The notes under the pieces were generated by a model. It did no database searches. It saw only the letters and a list, made by a program, of their open reading frames with translations, and was not told where the DNA came from. Below, in pieces: positions 8,686-17,665 of a stretch of 64,000 nt of DNA (the stretch's first letter is position 1; every line of letters begins with the position of its first letter). Source of the stretch: Alcanivorax sp. (lineage in GTDB: Bacteria; Pseudomonadota; Gammaproteobacteria; Pseudomonadales; Alcanivoracaceae); the NCBI GenBank assembly GCA_022565695.1, contig JAIUME010000001.1, positions 558,001-622,000 on the forward strand. Direction: 5' to 3'. The position numbers were made by a program, and so were the translations under genes.

Positions 8686-9300
8686 TTATGATATGCGGCC
8701 GGTTGCGGCAGGCTTGTCGGTAATCACAGCGTCCAGCGGCACATCCCACTCTGCGGTGTCGAGCTGCGTCACGCGCTGGAAGTGATGGGCCACACCCAGC
8801 AGGGCTGGTCTGCGCGGTCTGCGCGCCAGGCTTGCCAGCGTACGATCGTAGAATCCTCCCCCCATCCCCAATCGGTTGCCGACGTCGTCAAACGCCACCA
8901 GCGGCAACAGAATCACATCCAGCGTCCAGACAGGCGTCGCGCGCCGCGGCATGGCCGGTTCGTCTATGCGGTAGCGGTTGGGGACCAGGCGCATGCCGGG
9001 GCGCCAATGGGCAAACAGCAGGCTGCCGCGCCCGAGGGGGTCGAGGATCGGCAAAAAGGCTGCCCGATGGCGCCATTGGAGATGCTGGAACAGGGTGCCG
9101 GGGTCGATCTCACCATCTGCGGGCAGATAACGGGCAATGCGTTGCGCGTAGCGCAAGGCGGGATGGGTGGCGAGTTGCCGGGCAAGTTGCCGGGCGGCCT
9201 GTCGTTGAGCGCCTGGCGTCAGAGCGCGCCGTCGTTGGCGCATCTGTTGGCGCAGTAGGCGGCGTTGGGGGTGATGTTGGGAGTGACGCTGTATCGGCAT
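8686..9300 (-). CDS. ygfA: 5-formyltetrahydrofolate cyclo-ligase
   Basis: Converts 5-formyltetrahydrofolate to 5,10-methenyltetrahydrofolate with ATP, rescuing a dead-end folate. The 204-residue product carries an Arg-rich N-terminal helix (RQQMRQRRRALTP) and the family signature LPLVAFDDVGNRLGMGGGFY with YDRTL after it. It lies directly downstream of the 6S RNA gene on the same strand, the conserved ssrS-ygfA arrangement of gammaproteobacteria, so it is probably transcribed by read-through from ssrS. AAGGAAG lies 7 bp before the ATG. Confidence 0.93.
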   Translation of the reverse strand: MPIQRHSQHHPQRRLLRQQMRQRRRALTPGAQRQAARQLARQLATHPALRYAQRIARYLPADGEIDPGTLFQHLQWRHRAAFLPILDPLGRGSLLFAHWRPGMRLVPNRYRIDEPAMPRRATPVWTLDVILLPLVAFDDVGNRLGMGGGFYDRTLASLARRPRRPALLGVAHHFQRVTQLDTAEWDVPLDAVITDKPAATGRIS

Positions 9301-9314
9301 GTGAATACTTCCTT

Positions 9315-9331
9315 ACGCAGCGTTCCTGCGT
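9315..9331 (-). other. Hairpin between 6S RNA and ygfA
   Basis: Perfect 6-bp stem ACGCAG/CTGCGT with a 5-nt loop in the short spacer between the mature 6S 3' end and the ygfA Shine-Dalgarno. There is no T-run, so a processing or attenuation element is more likely than a terminator. Confidence 0.4.
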
Positions 9332-9339
9332 CAGAAATA

Positions 9340-9526
9340 GTGTTCCCCGGTCGTGCCGCTGCCGGCTTAGCCCTTGAACCCTGCGGCTCAAGGTGGTGGC
9401 GTCAGGCTTGCCTTAAGGCTTTCCGCTTGATCGCGGACATGCGCACGGGCCCGCCAGTATTCGCCCCCGGTATATAAAACATCGGCTCAGGGACATCGCC
9501 TGGCTGGCAAACACACCAGGGAACAC
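9340..9526 (-). ncRNA. ssrS: 6S RNA
   Basis: Regulatory RNA that mimics an open promoter and sequesters sigma-70 RNA polymerase in stationary phase. On the minus strand the termini pair perfectly (GTGTTCCC at 9526-9519 with GGGAACAC at 9347-9340), giving 187 nt against about 183 in E. coli. Stretches recalled from 6S RNA are visible: CCCTGAGCCGATGTTTTATA near the 5' side, and the 3' side GGGTTCAAGGGCTAAGCC with GGCAGCGGCA after it. Context is the classic zapA-ssrS-ygfA order. Confidence 0.92.
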
Positions 9527-9533
9527 AATCGAG

Positions 9534-9539
9534 AGTATA
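9534..9539 (-). promoter_or_regulatory. Putative -10 element of ssrS
   Basis: TATACT on the minus strand, ending 8 bp before the inferred 6S RNA 5' end at 9526. No clear -35 hexamer is seen at 17 bp. Confidence 0.5.
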
Positions 9540-9582
9540 GCAGTTGAGGTGATGCTGCCGCGAGCAATCGTGATCAGGCGGG

Positions 9583-9909
9583 TCAGTGCGATGGGGGGGC
9601 GTTCATGTCCGCGCGGTGGCGCTGCTGGGCGCTGATTTCTGCGTCGACCTTGTTCAGCAGGCGCTCGAGCCGGTCATTTGAGGGGGCACTTTCCAGTGCG
9701 GTGGATGTTTGCAGCAGTTCATGAGCGAGGTTGATCGCGGTCATGACTGCGATGCGTTCCAGGCCGATGACATTGGCGTCGCGCACTTCGCGCATCTGCT
9801 TGTCCAGATAGCGCGCCGCGCGCAGCAGATTGTCGCGCTCACCGGCGGGGCAGGCTACCCGATACTCCTTGTCGAGCAGGTGTACGACGACGGAATCCGA
9901 CTCGTTCAT
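9583..9909 (-). CDS. zapA: Cell division protein ZapA
   Basis: FtsZ-binding protein that cross-links Z-ring filaments in the cytoplasm at midcell. The 108-residue product matches ZapA: VVVHLLDKEYRVACPAGERD, LLRAARYLDKQMREVRD, and the helix LERIAVMTAINLAHELLQ, with a coiled-coil C-terminus. Its start overlaps the upstream zapB-like gene by 4 bp (ATGA). 6S RNA follows 56 bp downstream. A Z-ring role is family knowledge. Confidence 0.95.
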   Translation of the reverse strand: MNESDSVVVHLLDKEYRVACPAGERDNLLRAARYLDKQMREVRDANVIGLERIAVMTAINLAHELLQTSTALESAPSNDRLERLLNKVDAEISAQQRHRADMNAPPSH

Positions 9910-10118
9910 GATTCCTGCTCCAGAGATTTCAGTCGGGAGATGATCGCTTCCACCTTGGCTTTTGCCGCATCATTTTTTTTCAACAGTTGCGCGCGCTCTT
10001 CCAGCAAACGGGTTTCCCGCGAATGCAGTGTCTGGTTTTCCTCGCGCAGCCGGGCGCTGATGCTTACCAGCTCGTCCACACGGGCTTCCAGTTGCCGAAG
10101 TTGATCTTCCGATTTCAT
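9906..10118 (-). CDS. Short coiled-coil division-associated protein (TIGR02449/ZapB-like)
   Basis: A 70-residue protein that is almost entirely heptad-repeat coiled coil (DQLRQLEARVDELVSISARL and LLEERAQLLKKNDAAKAKVE). The small family always encoded just before zapA in Pseudomonas-type genomes has this form and is thought to act like ZapB at the Z-ring. Overlap by 4 bp with zapA supports joint expression. No enzymatic domain is present. Confidence 0.85.
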   Translation of the reverse strand: MKSEDQLRQLEARVDELVSISARLREENQTLHSRETRLLEERAQLLKKNDAAKAKVEAIISRLKSLEQES

Positions 10119-10241
10119 GGGCGATTGCGCACTGTTATCCTATGGAGTATCCCCGCCTGTACTATAGAGACGGCCCCGCAGGGGGTCAACGCGGTTGCAC
10201 TGCCCGGGGTTCACCCGGATTCACCCAGACAGGATGACATA

Positions 10242-10835
10242 ATGACTCAACGCACGGCCGACTATTTCGAGCCCCTTGCCGACGCACTGGCCAGTGCCGG
10301 TGTTCGACACAGCCCGACGGAGCTGCACGGTGTCATCTGCGGCCTGCTCAGTACCGGTGCCGGGGGCCAGGATGCAGAGTTGCTGGGCATGCTGGCGGCC
10401 CACAGCGAGCTGGTCGGGCAATGGCCGGCAGAAGCCGCGCAGGGGTTTGTGGCCCTCAGGGATCTGGCGGCATCCGGTTATGCCGGCGAAACGCTGGAAC
10501 TGGCGCTACTGCTGCCGGATGATGACGAAGAGCTGGGCGTGCGAGTCGCTGCCCTGGCCCAGTGGTGCGAGGGGTTCCTGGTAGGATTTGGCACCGGCAG
10601 TGCGGGCGTCCGTGACAGTGACCTGGCGCCGGGCTTGCAGGAGGCGCTGTCTGATCTGGCGGCGGTGAGCCAGGCAGACCTGCCGGAAGAGAACAGCCCG
10701 GAAGAAGAGGCCATGTTCGAACAGATCGCCGAGCACTGCCGCATGGCGGCACTGATGATCTTTACCGAAATCGTCATGGTCAGCAGAAAGGCATCTGCCG
10801 GAGAGGCAGCGGACACGCCGCCGGTGCGCCACTGA
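10242..10835 (+). CDS. ygfB: YgfB/UPF0149 family protein
   Basis: A 197-residue acidic, helical protein of the YgfB/YecA (UPF0149) family. Marks are SPTELHGVICGLLSTGAGG near the N-terminus and QWCEGFLVGFGTGSAG in the middle. Its place before pepP and ubiH is the conserved ygfB-pepP-ubiH order. In Pseudomonas aeruginosa, YgfB has been implicated in beta-lactam resistance by affecting AmpDh3 expression; whether this holds here is unknown. The ATG at 10242 is preceded by AGGA at 9-10 bp. Confidence 0.92.
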   Translation: MTQRTADYFEPLADALASAGVRHSPTELHGVICGLLSTGAGGQDAELLGMLAAHSELVGQWPAEAAQGFVALRDLAASGYAGETLELALLLPDDDEELGVRVAALAQWCEGFLVGFGTGSAGVRDSDLAPGLQEALSDLAAVSQADLPEENSPEEEAMFEQIAEHCRMAALMIFTEIVMVSRKASAGEAADTPPVRH

Positions 10836-10872
10836 TCAGAATGCTTCGGATCCCCTTTTTGCAGGAGCCAGT

Positions 10873-12201
10873 ATGTCGATTTCCCGCCAGGAATTTGCTC
10901 GCCGCCGCCGCACACTGATGGCGCAGATGGAAGAAAACAGCATCGCGATCCTGCCCGCCGCGCCGGAGCGGACGCGCAACCGTGACGTCGAGCACCCCTA
11001 CCGGCAAGACAGTGATTTCTGGTACCTCTCCGGCTTCCCGGAGCCTGAAGCGGTGATGGCGTTGATTCCCGGCCGCGAACATGGCGAGTTCGTGGTGTTC
11101 TGCCGCGAGCGTGATCGCACCATGGAAATCTGGAACGGCTACCGCGCCGGGCCGGAGGGTGCTGTGGAGAAATACGGCGCCGACGATGCCTTCCCCATCA
11201 GTGATATCAACGAAATCCTGCCCGGCCTGATCGAGGGGCGCGAGCGGGTCTATTACGATCTGGGCCGCGATGCAGACTTTGACCGTCAGGTGATGAGCTG
11301 GGTCAACAGTATTCGTGCCAAGGTGCGCACCGGCGCACACCCGCCGGGCGAGTTCCTGGCGCTGACGCATCTGCTGCACGACATGCGGCTGTACAAATCG
11401 GCGGCGGAGCTGAAGGTCATGCGTCGCGCCGGTGAAATCGCGGCGGCGGCCCACATCCGCGCCATGCGCGCGGTCCACCCGGGCATGTACGAGTATCAGC
11501 TGGAAGCCGAGTACCTGCACGAGTTCATGCGTCACGGCGCCCGCTCACCGGCCTACCCGTCCATCGTCGGTGGCGGGGCCAACGCCTGCATCCTGCATTA
11601 CATCGAAAACAGCGAGAAGTTGCGCGACGGCGATCTGGTGTTGGTGGATGCGGGTTGCGAGTACCACAGTTACGCCAGCGACATTACCCGTACTTTCCCG
11701 GTGAGCGGCCGCTTCAGTCGCGATCAGCAGGCGTTGTATGAAGTGGTGCTGGCGGCCCAGGACGCCGCTATCGAGGAAGTCAGACCCGGCCAGCACTGGA
11801 ACGCGTTCCATGAGGCCGCGCTCACAGTGCTGACCCAGGGGCTGCGGGACCTCGGGCTGCTCAAGGGCGAGGTAACAGAACTCATCGAGACCGAGGCCTA
11901 TAAACCCTTCTTCATGCATCGCACCGGCCACTGGCTGGGGCTGGATGTGCACGATGTCGGCGATTACAAGGTGCACGGTGCATGGCGGGTGCTGGAGCCG
12001 GGCATGGTGGTTACCGTGGAGCCGGGCCTGTATATCTCGCCGGACGATACCAGTGTGGACAGCCGCTGGCGTGGCATCGGCATTCGCATCGAGGATGATG
12101 TGGCCGTGACCCGCGAGGGTCATGACATACTGACGATTGATGTGCCCAAGCGGGTGGCGGATATCGAGGCCCTGACCAGCGAGGCACGCAAACGCGCATG
12201 A
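10873..12201 (+). CDS. pepP: Xaa-Pro aminopeptidase
   Basis: Cytoplasmic dimanganese peptidase that removes N-terminal residues preceding proline. The 442-residue product has an N-terminal aminopeptidase-P domain and a C-terminal pita-bread domain. Metal ligands are visible: two Asp in VDAGCEYHSYASDITRTFP, His in HRTGHWLGLDVHD, and Glu in VTVEPGLY and IRIEDDVAV. AGGAG precedes the start. The stop overlaps the ubiH start by 4 bp (ATGA), the usual pepP-ubiH coupling. Confidence 0.97.
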   Translation: MSISRQEFARRRRTLMAQMEENSIAILPAAPERTRNRDVEHPYRQDSDFWYLSGFPEPEAVMALIPGREHGEFVVFCRERDRTMEIWNGYRAGPEGAVEKYGADDAFPISDINEILPGLIEGRERVYYDLGRDADFDRQVMSWVNSIRAKVRTGAHPPGEFLALTHLLHDMRLYKSAAELKVMRRAGEIAAAAHIRAMRAVHPGMYEYQLEAEYLHEFMRHGARSPAYPSIVGGGANACILHYIENSEKLRDGDLVLVDAGCEYHSYASDITRTFPVSGRFSRDQQALYEVVLAAQDAAIEEVRPGQHWNAFHEAALTVLTQGLRDLGLLKGEVTELIETEAYKPFFMHRTGHWLGLDVHDVGDYKVHGAWRVLEPGMVVTVEPGLYISPDDTSVDSRWRGIGIRIEDDVAVTREGHDILTIDVPKRVADIEALTSEARKRA

Positions 12202-13484
12202 CCAGCGATCCGGTTCATGATCAGATACATAGTCAGGTACATAGTCAGATGCATGCCAGTGCGCAGCGCCCTGCCCCGTCGGGCATTGTGATCGTCGGGG
12301 GCGGCATGGCCGGCCTTGCTCTGGCATTGCTGCTGCGCCACCACGGGCAGCCCGCAGTGACCCTGATCGAAGCGGTCGCGCTGGCGGAGGGGGAGGAGCT
12401 GGACACGCCAAGCTTCGACGCTCGCAGCACAGCCCTGTCTGCGGGAACGCTGGCGATCTTCCGTGAACTGGGGCTGAGTGACGCGCTGCTGTCCCGGGCG
12501 GCGGCGATTCAGGCGGTGGACGTGTCCCGCCGTCAGCGGCTGGGCAGTACCCGCATGCGTGCCGAGGAAGAAGGGCTGGCCGAGCTGGGCGCCGTGGTGG
12601 AAAACCGCTGGCTGGGGCAGGCATTGCTGCAGGCGGTGCGTGCGGATGAGGGTATTCACCTCATTGCACCGGCGCGGGTAGTGCAGACCCGGCGGCTGAA
12701 ACAGGGCTATGCACTGGCATACCGGATTGCTGACAAGGCGGGCGCTGAGCAGCCCGAGCAGATCGAGTGCGCCCTGCTGGTCGCAGCGGACGGCGCCCGA
12801 TCACGCATACGGGATGCTCTGGGTATCTCTGCGCGCTTTGATGACACCGGCCACGATGCGCTGATTGCCAATATTGGCCTGGGAGACGATTGCCCGCCGG
12901 AGGCTGCCGGCGTGGCCTGGGAGCGTTTTCTCGACAGTGGCCCGCTGGCATTGTTGCCCTTGCCAGGGCGGCGCATGTCGCTGGTCTGGACCGGCCCCCG
13001 GGCACTGATTGACCGGCTTGAGGCGCTGCCAGAGGCGGCTTTCCTGGCGGAACTCGAGCAGGCCTTCGGCCTGGATCGGCTCGGTCGTCTTGCCCGGGCG
13101 GGCGTCCGCCAGCGCTACCCGCTGGTGCTGACACAGGCCTGCGCCCAGGCCGTTCCCCACGGGGTGGTGGTGGGCAACGCCGCGCATAACCTGCACCCCG
13201 TGGCGGGTCAGGGTTTCAATCTCACCTTGCGTGACCTGTCGCTACTGGCCGAGACCCTGGGCGCAACGGACAACCCCGGTGCGCTATCCTTGCTGGCCGA
13301 TTATGTCTCCCGACGGGAAGGCGATCAGGCGCTGATTCGCCAGGCGTCGCGCTGGTTGCCGGAGCTGTTCCGGGTGCGCTTTGGTCCTTTTGCACATACC
13401 CGCCAACTCGGGCTGGTGGCGTTGACGCTGTGGCCCGGTCTGCGCAGCCAGTTTGCGGCCCGCGCCATGGGGCTCGCCAATTGA
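12198..13484 (+). CDS. ubiH: Ubiquinone biosynthesis FAD-dependent hydroxylase UbiH
   Basis: Flavin monooxygenase of ubiquinone synthesis (2-octaprenyl-6-methoxyphenol hydroxylation), 428 residues. Visible are the FAD-binding GIVIVGGGMAGLALALLL, the second dinucleotide motif LLVAADGARSRIR, and the ribose-binding GNAAHNLHPVAGQGFNLTLRD. The extreme N-terminus is unusual: a His/Gln/Ser stretch HDQIHSQVHSQMH made by three 12-bp repeats (12216-12251) precedes the Rossmann fold, so a later start cannot be excluded. Co-transcribed with pepP and a second flavin hydroxylase. Confidence 0.92.
   Translation: MTSDPVHDQIHSQVHSQMHASAQRPAPSGIVIVGGGMAGLALALLLRHHGQPAVTLIEAVALAEGEELDTPSFDARSTALSAGTLAIFRELGLSDALLSRAAAIQAVDVSRRQRLGSTRMRAEEEGLAELGAVVENRWLGQALLQAVRADEGIHLIAPARVVQTRRLKQGYALAYRIADKAGAEQPEQIECALLVAADGARSRIRDALGISARFDDTGHDALIANIGLGDDCPPEAAGVAWERFLDSGPLALLPLPGRRMSLVWTGPRALIDRLEALPEAAFLAELEQAFGLDRLGRLARAGVRQRYPLVLTQACAQAVPHGVVVGNAAHNLHPVAGQGFNLTLRDLSLLAETLGATDNPGALSLLADYVSRREGDQALIRQASRWLPELFRVRFGPFAHTRQLGLVALTLWPGLRSQFAARAMGLAN
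12216..12251 (+). repeat. Three 12-bp tandem repeats in the ubiH 5' end
   Basis: CATGATCAGATA, CATAGTCAGGTA and CATAGTCAGATG in a row, encoding a His-(Asp/Ser)-Gln-X repeat ahead of the FAD-binding fold. Confidence 0.85.
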
Positions 13485-13515
13485 TACGGGCTCACCGATT
13501 CAGGAACCTGATGCC

Positions 13516-14814
13516 ATGACCACAACAGATCCGGATGTGCTGCTATCAGATGCGCTGCTGTCTGACGTATTGATAGTGGGCGGCGGCATGGCTGGCGGCC
13601 TCATGGCGGCCGCATTGAGGCACAGCGGTTTGTCGGTGGTGGTGCTGGATGCCGCGCCGGTGCCGCAGATGCCCGCTGGCGCCGCAACACCAAGGGTCTC
13701 CGCCCTGACCGAAGCCAGCCAGCATATGCTGGCGAATGTGGGCGCCTGGCAGAAGATCCCGCCGGCGCGCATCCAGCCCTACGACCGTATGCATGTGTGG
13801 GACGGTGACGGTACCGGTGACGTGCATTTTGCGGCGCGGGATCTGCATACCGATGCGCTGGGCTGGATCGTCGAGAACGAGGCGCTGGTCGCAGCGCTTT
13901 ATCAGGCCATTACTCAAAAACAGGACGGAGACGCGCCGCAGCCTATCGCCGCCACGCGCTGGGAGGCGAATGCCCGCACCGACAGCATCCGGCGCAGCGA
14001 ACAGGGCTGGCGTGTGACGCTGGCGGATGGGCGCCGCTTTTGTGCGCCGATGCTGGTCGGGGCAGATGGCGCCCGTTCCGCTGTGCGCCAGACGGCGGGC
14101 ATCCCCGGCACGCCCCGGGATACCGGGCATGTGGCGATTGTCGGCAGCGCTACCACCGCCCTGCCCCACGGCGCCTGCGCACGGCAGCGTTTCATCGATT
14201 CCGGGCCGCTGGCCTTGCTGCCACTCTGTGATGGAGAGGGTGCCTCAGGGGCGCTGCATCAGGTGTCCATTGTCTGGTCACTCTGGCCCGACGAGGCAGA
14301 ACGGCTGATGGCGCTGGATGCGACCGCATTCGATATCGCACTGACGCAGGCCAGCACCGGATGCCTGGGGGATATGCAGTTTCAGGGGCGCCGCCTGGTT
14401 TTTCCGATCCAGGAGTTGCATGCCAGCAGCTATATCGCCGATGGCCTGGCGCTGATTGGCGATGCGGCCCATGTGGTGCACCCCCTTGCCGGGCAGGGCA
14501 TCAACCTCGGTTTGCTGGACGCTGCTGTGCTGGCGGAGGAGATGCTGCGCGCGCTTCAGCGTGGCCTGCCCCACTGGCATGCGAGCGCCTTGCGACGCTA
14601 TGAACGTCGCCGCCGCGGACATAACGCGTTGATGCTTAACGCATTACACGGCTTCAAGGTGCTGTTCGAAGCGTCGGCGCCGCCAGTACGTCTGGCCCGC
14701 AACATGGGCATGAATCTGGTCAACCGTGTGCTGCCTGCGCGCAATCTGTTTGCGCGCCAGGCCATGGGGCGCGGTGGTGATCTGCCGCAGCTGGCCAGAA
14801 GCAAGGCGCTCTGA
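13516..14814 (+). CDS. UbiH/UbiF/VisC-family FAD-dependent hydroxylase
   Basis: Second ubiquinone-type flavin hydroxylase, 432 residues. Motifs are VLIVGGGMAGGLMAAALRHS at the FAD-binding start, LVGADGARSAVRQ, and GDAAHVVHPLAGQGINLGLL. By position after ubiH it corresponds to VisC/UbiI (C5 hydroxylation), but UbiF or a broad-specificity hydroxylase cannot be excluded from sequence. The ATG at 13516 is preceded by AGGAA. The 31-bp gap to ubiH indicates one operon. Confidence 0.85.
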   Translation: MTTTDPDVLLSDALLSDVLIVGGGMAGGLMAAALRHSGLSVVVLDAAPVPQMPAGAATPRVSALTEASQHMLANVGAWQKIPPARIQPYDRMHVWDGDGTGDVHFAARDLHTDALGWIVENEALVAALYQAITQKQDGDAPQPIAATRWEANARTDSIRRSEQGWRVTLADGRRFCAPMLVGADGARSAVRQTAGIPGTPRDTGHVAIVGSATTALPHGACARQRFIDSGPLALLPLCDGEGASGALHQVSIVWSLWPDEAERLMALDATAFDIALTQASTGCLGDMQFQGRRLVFPIQELHASSYIADGLALIGDAAHVVHPLAGQGINLGLLDAAVLAEEMLRALQRGLPHWHASALRRYERRRRGHNALMLNALHGFKVLFEASAPPVRLARNMGMNLVNRVLPARNLFARQAMGRGGDLPQLARSKAL

Positions 14815-14845
14815 ACCCGGCTTGCACAGCAATGCGGTTATGAAG

Positions 14846-14864
14846 GATAATGCGAACCATTCTT
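14846..14864 (+). promoter_or_regulatory. Fur box upstream of the iron-transport genes
   Basis: GATAATGCGAACCATTCTT matches the 19-bp Fur consensus GATAATGATAATCATTATC at 14 of 19 positions. It lies 36 bp before the ferric-binding protein start, so iron repression of the following two genes is likely. Confidence 0.65.
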
Positions 14865-14899
14865 ATTTTGCATGGCGCAATACTTCCGGGGAGTCGATC

Positions 14900-15958
14900 A
14901 TGGTGTGTGCTGGTGTCAAGTCTGCTGCAGTGAGGGTGGGCCGCGCCCGCTTGGTGACGGCTGCCGTAGCCACCGTGCTGGCGCTGTTGCTCAGCGCATG
15001 TGGGGATCAGCGGCGTGCTGACGAAATCATCGTCTATACCTCCCGCGCGGATCACCTGGTGAAGCCGGTTTTTGATGCCTACACCGCTGAAACCGGCACC
15101 CGTATCCGCTTCATCACCGACAACGAAGCCGCACTGATCACCCGCCTGGAAGCCGAAGGTGCCGGCAGTCCGGCGGATATGCTGATCACGGTGGATGCGG
15201 GCAATCTCTGGCTGGCGGCGGATCGGGGATTGCTGCAGTCAGTGTCGGACGAGCGGCTGGAAAGCGCTGTGCCCGCCAATCTGCGCGATCCGGAAGGCCA
15301 ATGGTTCGGCCTCACTGTGCGGGCCCGCACCCTTGTTTACTCCACTGAGCGGGTTCAGCCGGATGAACTGTCCACCTACGAGGCCCTGGCCGACGATGCG
15401 TGGCAGGATCGTCTCTGCCTGCGCACCTCGAAGAAGGTCTACAACCAGTCGCTGGTGGCCACCATGATCGAGCGTCTCGGCGAGGCCGAGGCAGAGCAAG
15501 TCGTCAGGGGCTGGATCGGTAACCTGGCCACGGATGTGTTTGCCAACGACAACGCCGTGATGGAAGCCATCGTGGCGGGCCAGTGCGATGTGGGCATCGT
15601 GAATACCTACTATTTTGGCCGCATGCTGCGCGATCGCCCGGAGCTGCCGATTCGTCTGTTCTGGGCCAACCAGGGTGATGACGAGAGCGGTGTGCACGTG
15701 AACATTTCGGGTGCTGGCCTGACCCGCAATGCCCCGAATGCCGAGGCAGCACAGGATCTGTTGGCCTGGATGGCCCAGCCGACGGCGCAGCGTATTCTGG
15801 CGGACGGTAACCTCGAATATCCGGTCAACCCGGATGTCGTGCCACACGAGCAGGTTGCGGCGTGGGGCAGCTTCCGTCCGGATGATCTGAACGTGGAGAT
15901 TGCCGGGCGTCGTCAGGTGGAAGCGGTCAAGTTGATGGATCGGGCCGGTTATCGTTGA
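14900..15958 (+). CDS. hitA: Fe(III) ABC transporter substrate-binding protein (FbpA/HitA family)
   Basis: Binds ferric iron in the periplasm for an ABC importer. The 352-residue product from the ATG at 14900 (GGGGAG upstream) has a signal with lipobox LSAC (Cys34), so it is probably a lipoprotein. The mature domain begins DEIIVYTSRAD and holds the tandem iron-ligand tyrosines (Tyr237-Tyr238 in VNTYYFGRM). A Fur box precedes it. The permease gene follows at 21 bp. In Pseudomonas a similar pair (PA5217-PA5216, from memory) lies between visC and gcvT. Confidence 0.9.
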   Translation: MVCAGVKSAAVRVGRARLVTAAVATVLALLLSACGDQRRADEIIVYTSRADHLVKPVFDAYTAETGTRIRFITDNEAALITRLEAEGAGSPADMLITVDAGNLWLAADRGLLQSVSDERLESAVPANLRDPEGQWFGLTVRARTLVYSTERVQPDELSTYEALADDAWQDRLCLRTSKKVYNQSLVATMIERLGEAEAEQVVRGWIGNLATDVFANDNAVMEAIVAGQCDVGIVNTYYFGRMLRDRPELPIRLFWANQGDDESGVHVNISGAGLTRNAPNAEAAQDLLAWMAQPTAQRILADGNLEYPVNPDVVPHEQVAAWGSFRPDDLNVEIAGRRQVEAVKLMDRAGYR

Positions 15959-15979
15959 CGTGCACGGGGTGTCCAGCTG

Positions 15980-17596
15980 ATGGGGATTCTGGCTCTCGGC
16001 CGGCCTCGGCGTCTGCGTCGCCCTGACGGGCTGGTGCTGCTGACGCTCGCGCTGTCAGCCATGGTGCTGATGCCCGTCGCAGTGCTGGCATTGTCATGGT
16101 TGGGGAACGAGTCCCAGATATGGCGCCATCTGGCGGATACCGTGCTGCTGGATCTGGTTCTCAATACGCTGGTGCTGGTGGTCGGCGTGGGGGTGGGTGT
16201 CCTTGTTCTGGGTGTCAGCCTGGCCTGGATGGTGTCGACCCTCGACTTCCCGGGCCGGCGTTTCTTTGACTGGGCGTTGCTGCTGCCGTTGGCGGTGCCG
16301 GCCTATGTGCTGGCCTTTGTGGCGCTCGATATCCTCGATTTCTCCGGTCCGGTGCAGAGTAGCCTGCGCCAACTGATTCCGGCATTCGAAGGTGGCAGTG
16401 TCCGACGCCCCTGGCTGGTTGTGGTCACCCTGTCGCTGGTCTTTTACCCCTACGTGTATATGCTCGCCCGCGCGGCTTTCATGGTGCAGGGGCGGGCCTT
16501 AATGGATCAGGCACGGATTCTGGGGCTGGGCCCCTATGCTGCCTTCTGGCGAGTGGCACTGCCCATGGCCCGCCCGGCGATCGCGGCCGGTCTGGCGCTG
16601 GCGCTGATGGAGACACTGGCGGATTTCGGTGCGGTGGCAGTCTTCAACTATGACACCTTTACCACCGCCATCTACAAGAGCTGGTATCACCTGCGCAACC
16701 TGAATGCCGCTGCACAGCTGGCGTCCTTGCTGCTGTTGTTTGTGTTGGTGACGCTGGTGCTGGAGCGCATGGGGCGCGGTCGCGCGCGCTTCGAACAGCA
16801 GGGTGTCCATCGTATGCATCGCGCCCGCCCGGGCACGGTGCAGCGCTGGTTGCTCACGGGCTATGCCAGCGTGATCTTTCTGGTTGCCTTTGCCATACCG
16901 GTAGGCCGTTTGCTGTTCTGGGTCGTGGACAGTGCCTGGCTGGATCTGGACAGCCGCTACTGGGGGCTGGTCACCCGGACGCTGCTGCTTGCCACCGGCG
17001 CGGCAGTGGCTACCGTGGTGCTGGCATTGCTGCTGGGCTATGTCCGTCGCACGCGTATTCATCGCATGGTCCATGCGGCTGTGCGGGGTGCCACGGTGGG
17101 TTATGCCATGCCGGGCTCGGTGCTGGCGGTGGGCATCATGCTCAGTTTTGCCGCCGTGGACCAATGGCTGGGCAGCACCTTCGGCTTGCGCCCGATATTG
17201 ATGGGGGGGCTGTTGGCGCTGATGGTGGCCTATGTCGTGCGCTTCCTGGCGGTCGCTTACGGGCCGGTGGAATCCTCTTTCGAGCGGGTGCGGCCACGCC
17301 TGATTGATGCGGCCCGCACTCTGGGCGCCACCCCGGCAGAAGCGGTGCGACGGATCTACCTGCCCCTGCTGACCCCCGGCGTGCTGACGGCACTGCTGTT
17401 GGTGCTGATCGACGTCATGAAAGAGATGCCGGCCACCTTGCTGCTGCGGCCGTTCGGCTGGGACACACTGGCGGTGCGCGTCTACGAGATGACCACCGAG
17501 GGTGAATGGGCCCGGGCGGCCTTGCCCTCTCTCACGCTGGTGCTGGTCGGTCTGCTGCCCGTCTACCTGCTGATGCGGCGAACGCGCGCGCACTGA
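15980..17596 (+). CDS. hitB: Fe(III) ABC transporter permease (FbpB/HitB family)
   Basis: A 538-residue inner-membrane permease containing two fused copies of the binding-protein-dependent transport domain, about twelve membrane segments. Each half shows an EAA-type loop (DQARILGLGPYAAFWRVALP in the first, DAARTLGATPAEAVRRIYLP in the second) that contacts the ATPase. It forms a two-gene operon with the ferric-binding protein. No ATPase gene (FbpC/HitC) is present nearby, so an ATPase encoded elsewhere must energise it. Confidence 0.92.
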   Translation: MGILALGRPRRLRRPDGLVLLTLALSAMVLMPVAVLALSWLGNESQIWRHLADTVLLDLVLNTLVLVVGVGVGVLVLGVSLAWMVSTLDFPGRRFFDWALLLPLAVPAYVLAFVALDILDFSGPVQSSLRQLIPAFEGGSVRRPWLVVVTLSLVFYPYVYMLARAAFMVQGRALMDQARILGLGPYAAFWRVALPMARPAIAAGLALALMETLADFGAVAVFNYDTFTTAIYKSWYHLRNLNAAAQLASLLLLFVLVTLVLERMGRGRARFEQQGVHRMHRARPGTVQRWLLTGYASVIFLVAFAIPVGRLLFWVVDSAWLDLDSRYWGLVTRTLLLATGAAVATVVLALLLGYVRRTRIHRMVHAAVRGATVGYAMPGSVLAVGIMLSFAAVDQWLGSTFGLRPILMGGLLALMVAYVVRFLAVAYGPVESSFERVRPRLIDAARTLGATPAEAVRRIYLPLLTPGVLTALLLVLIDVMKEMPATLLLRPFGWDTLAVRVYEMTTEGEWARAALPSLTLVLVGLLPVYLLMRRTRAH

Positions 17597-17665
17597 ATAT
17601 CAGCCGCGATAGCCGCCTCACGCGGTCTGTACCACCTCACACACTCAATGCCTCCTCCTGTCTCC

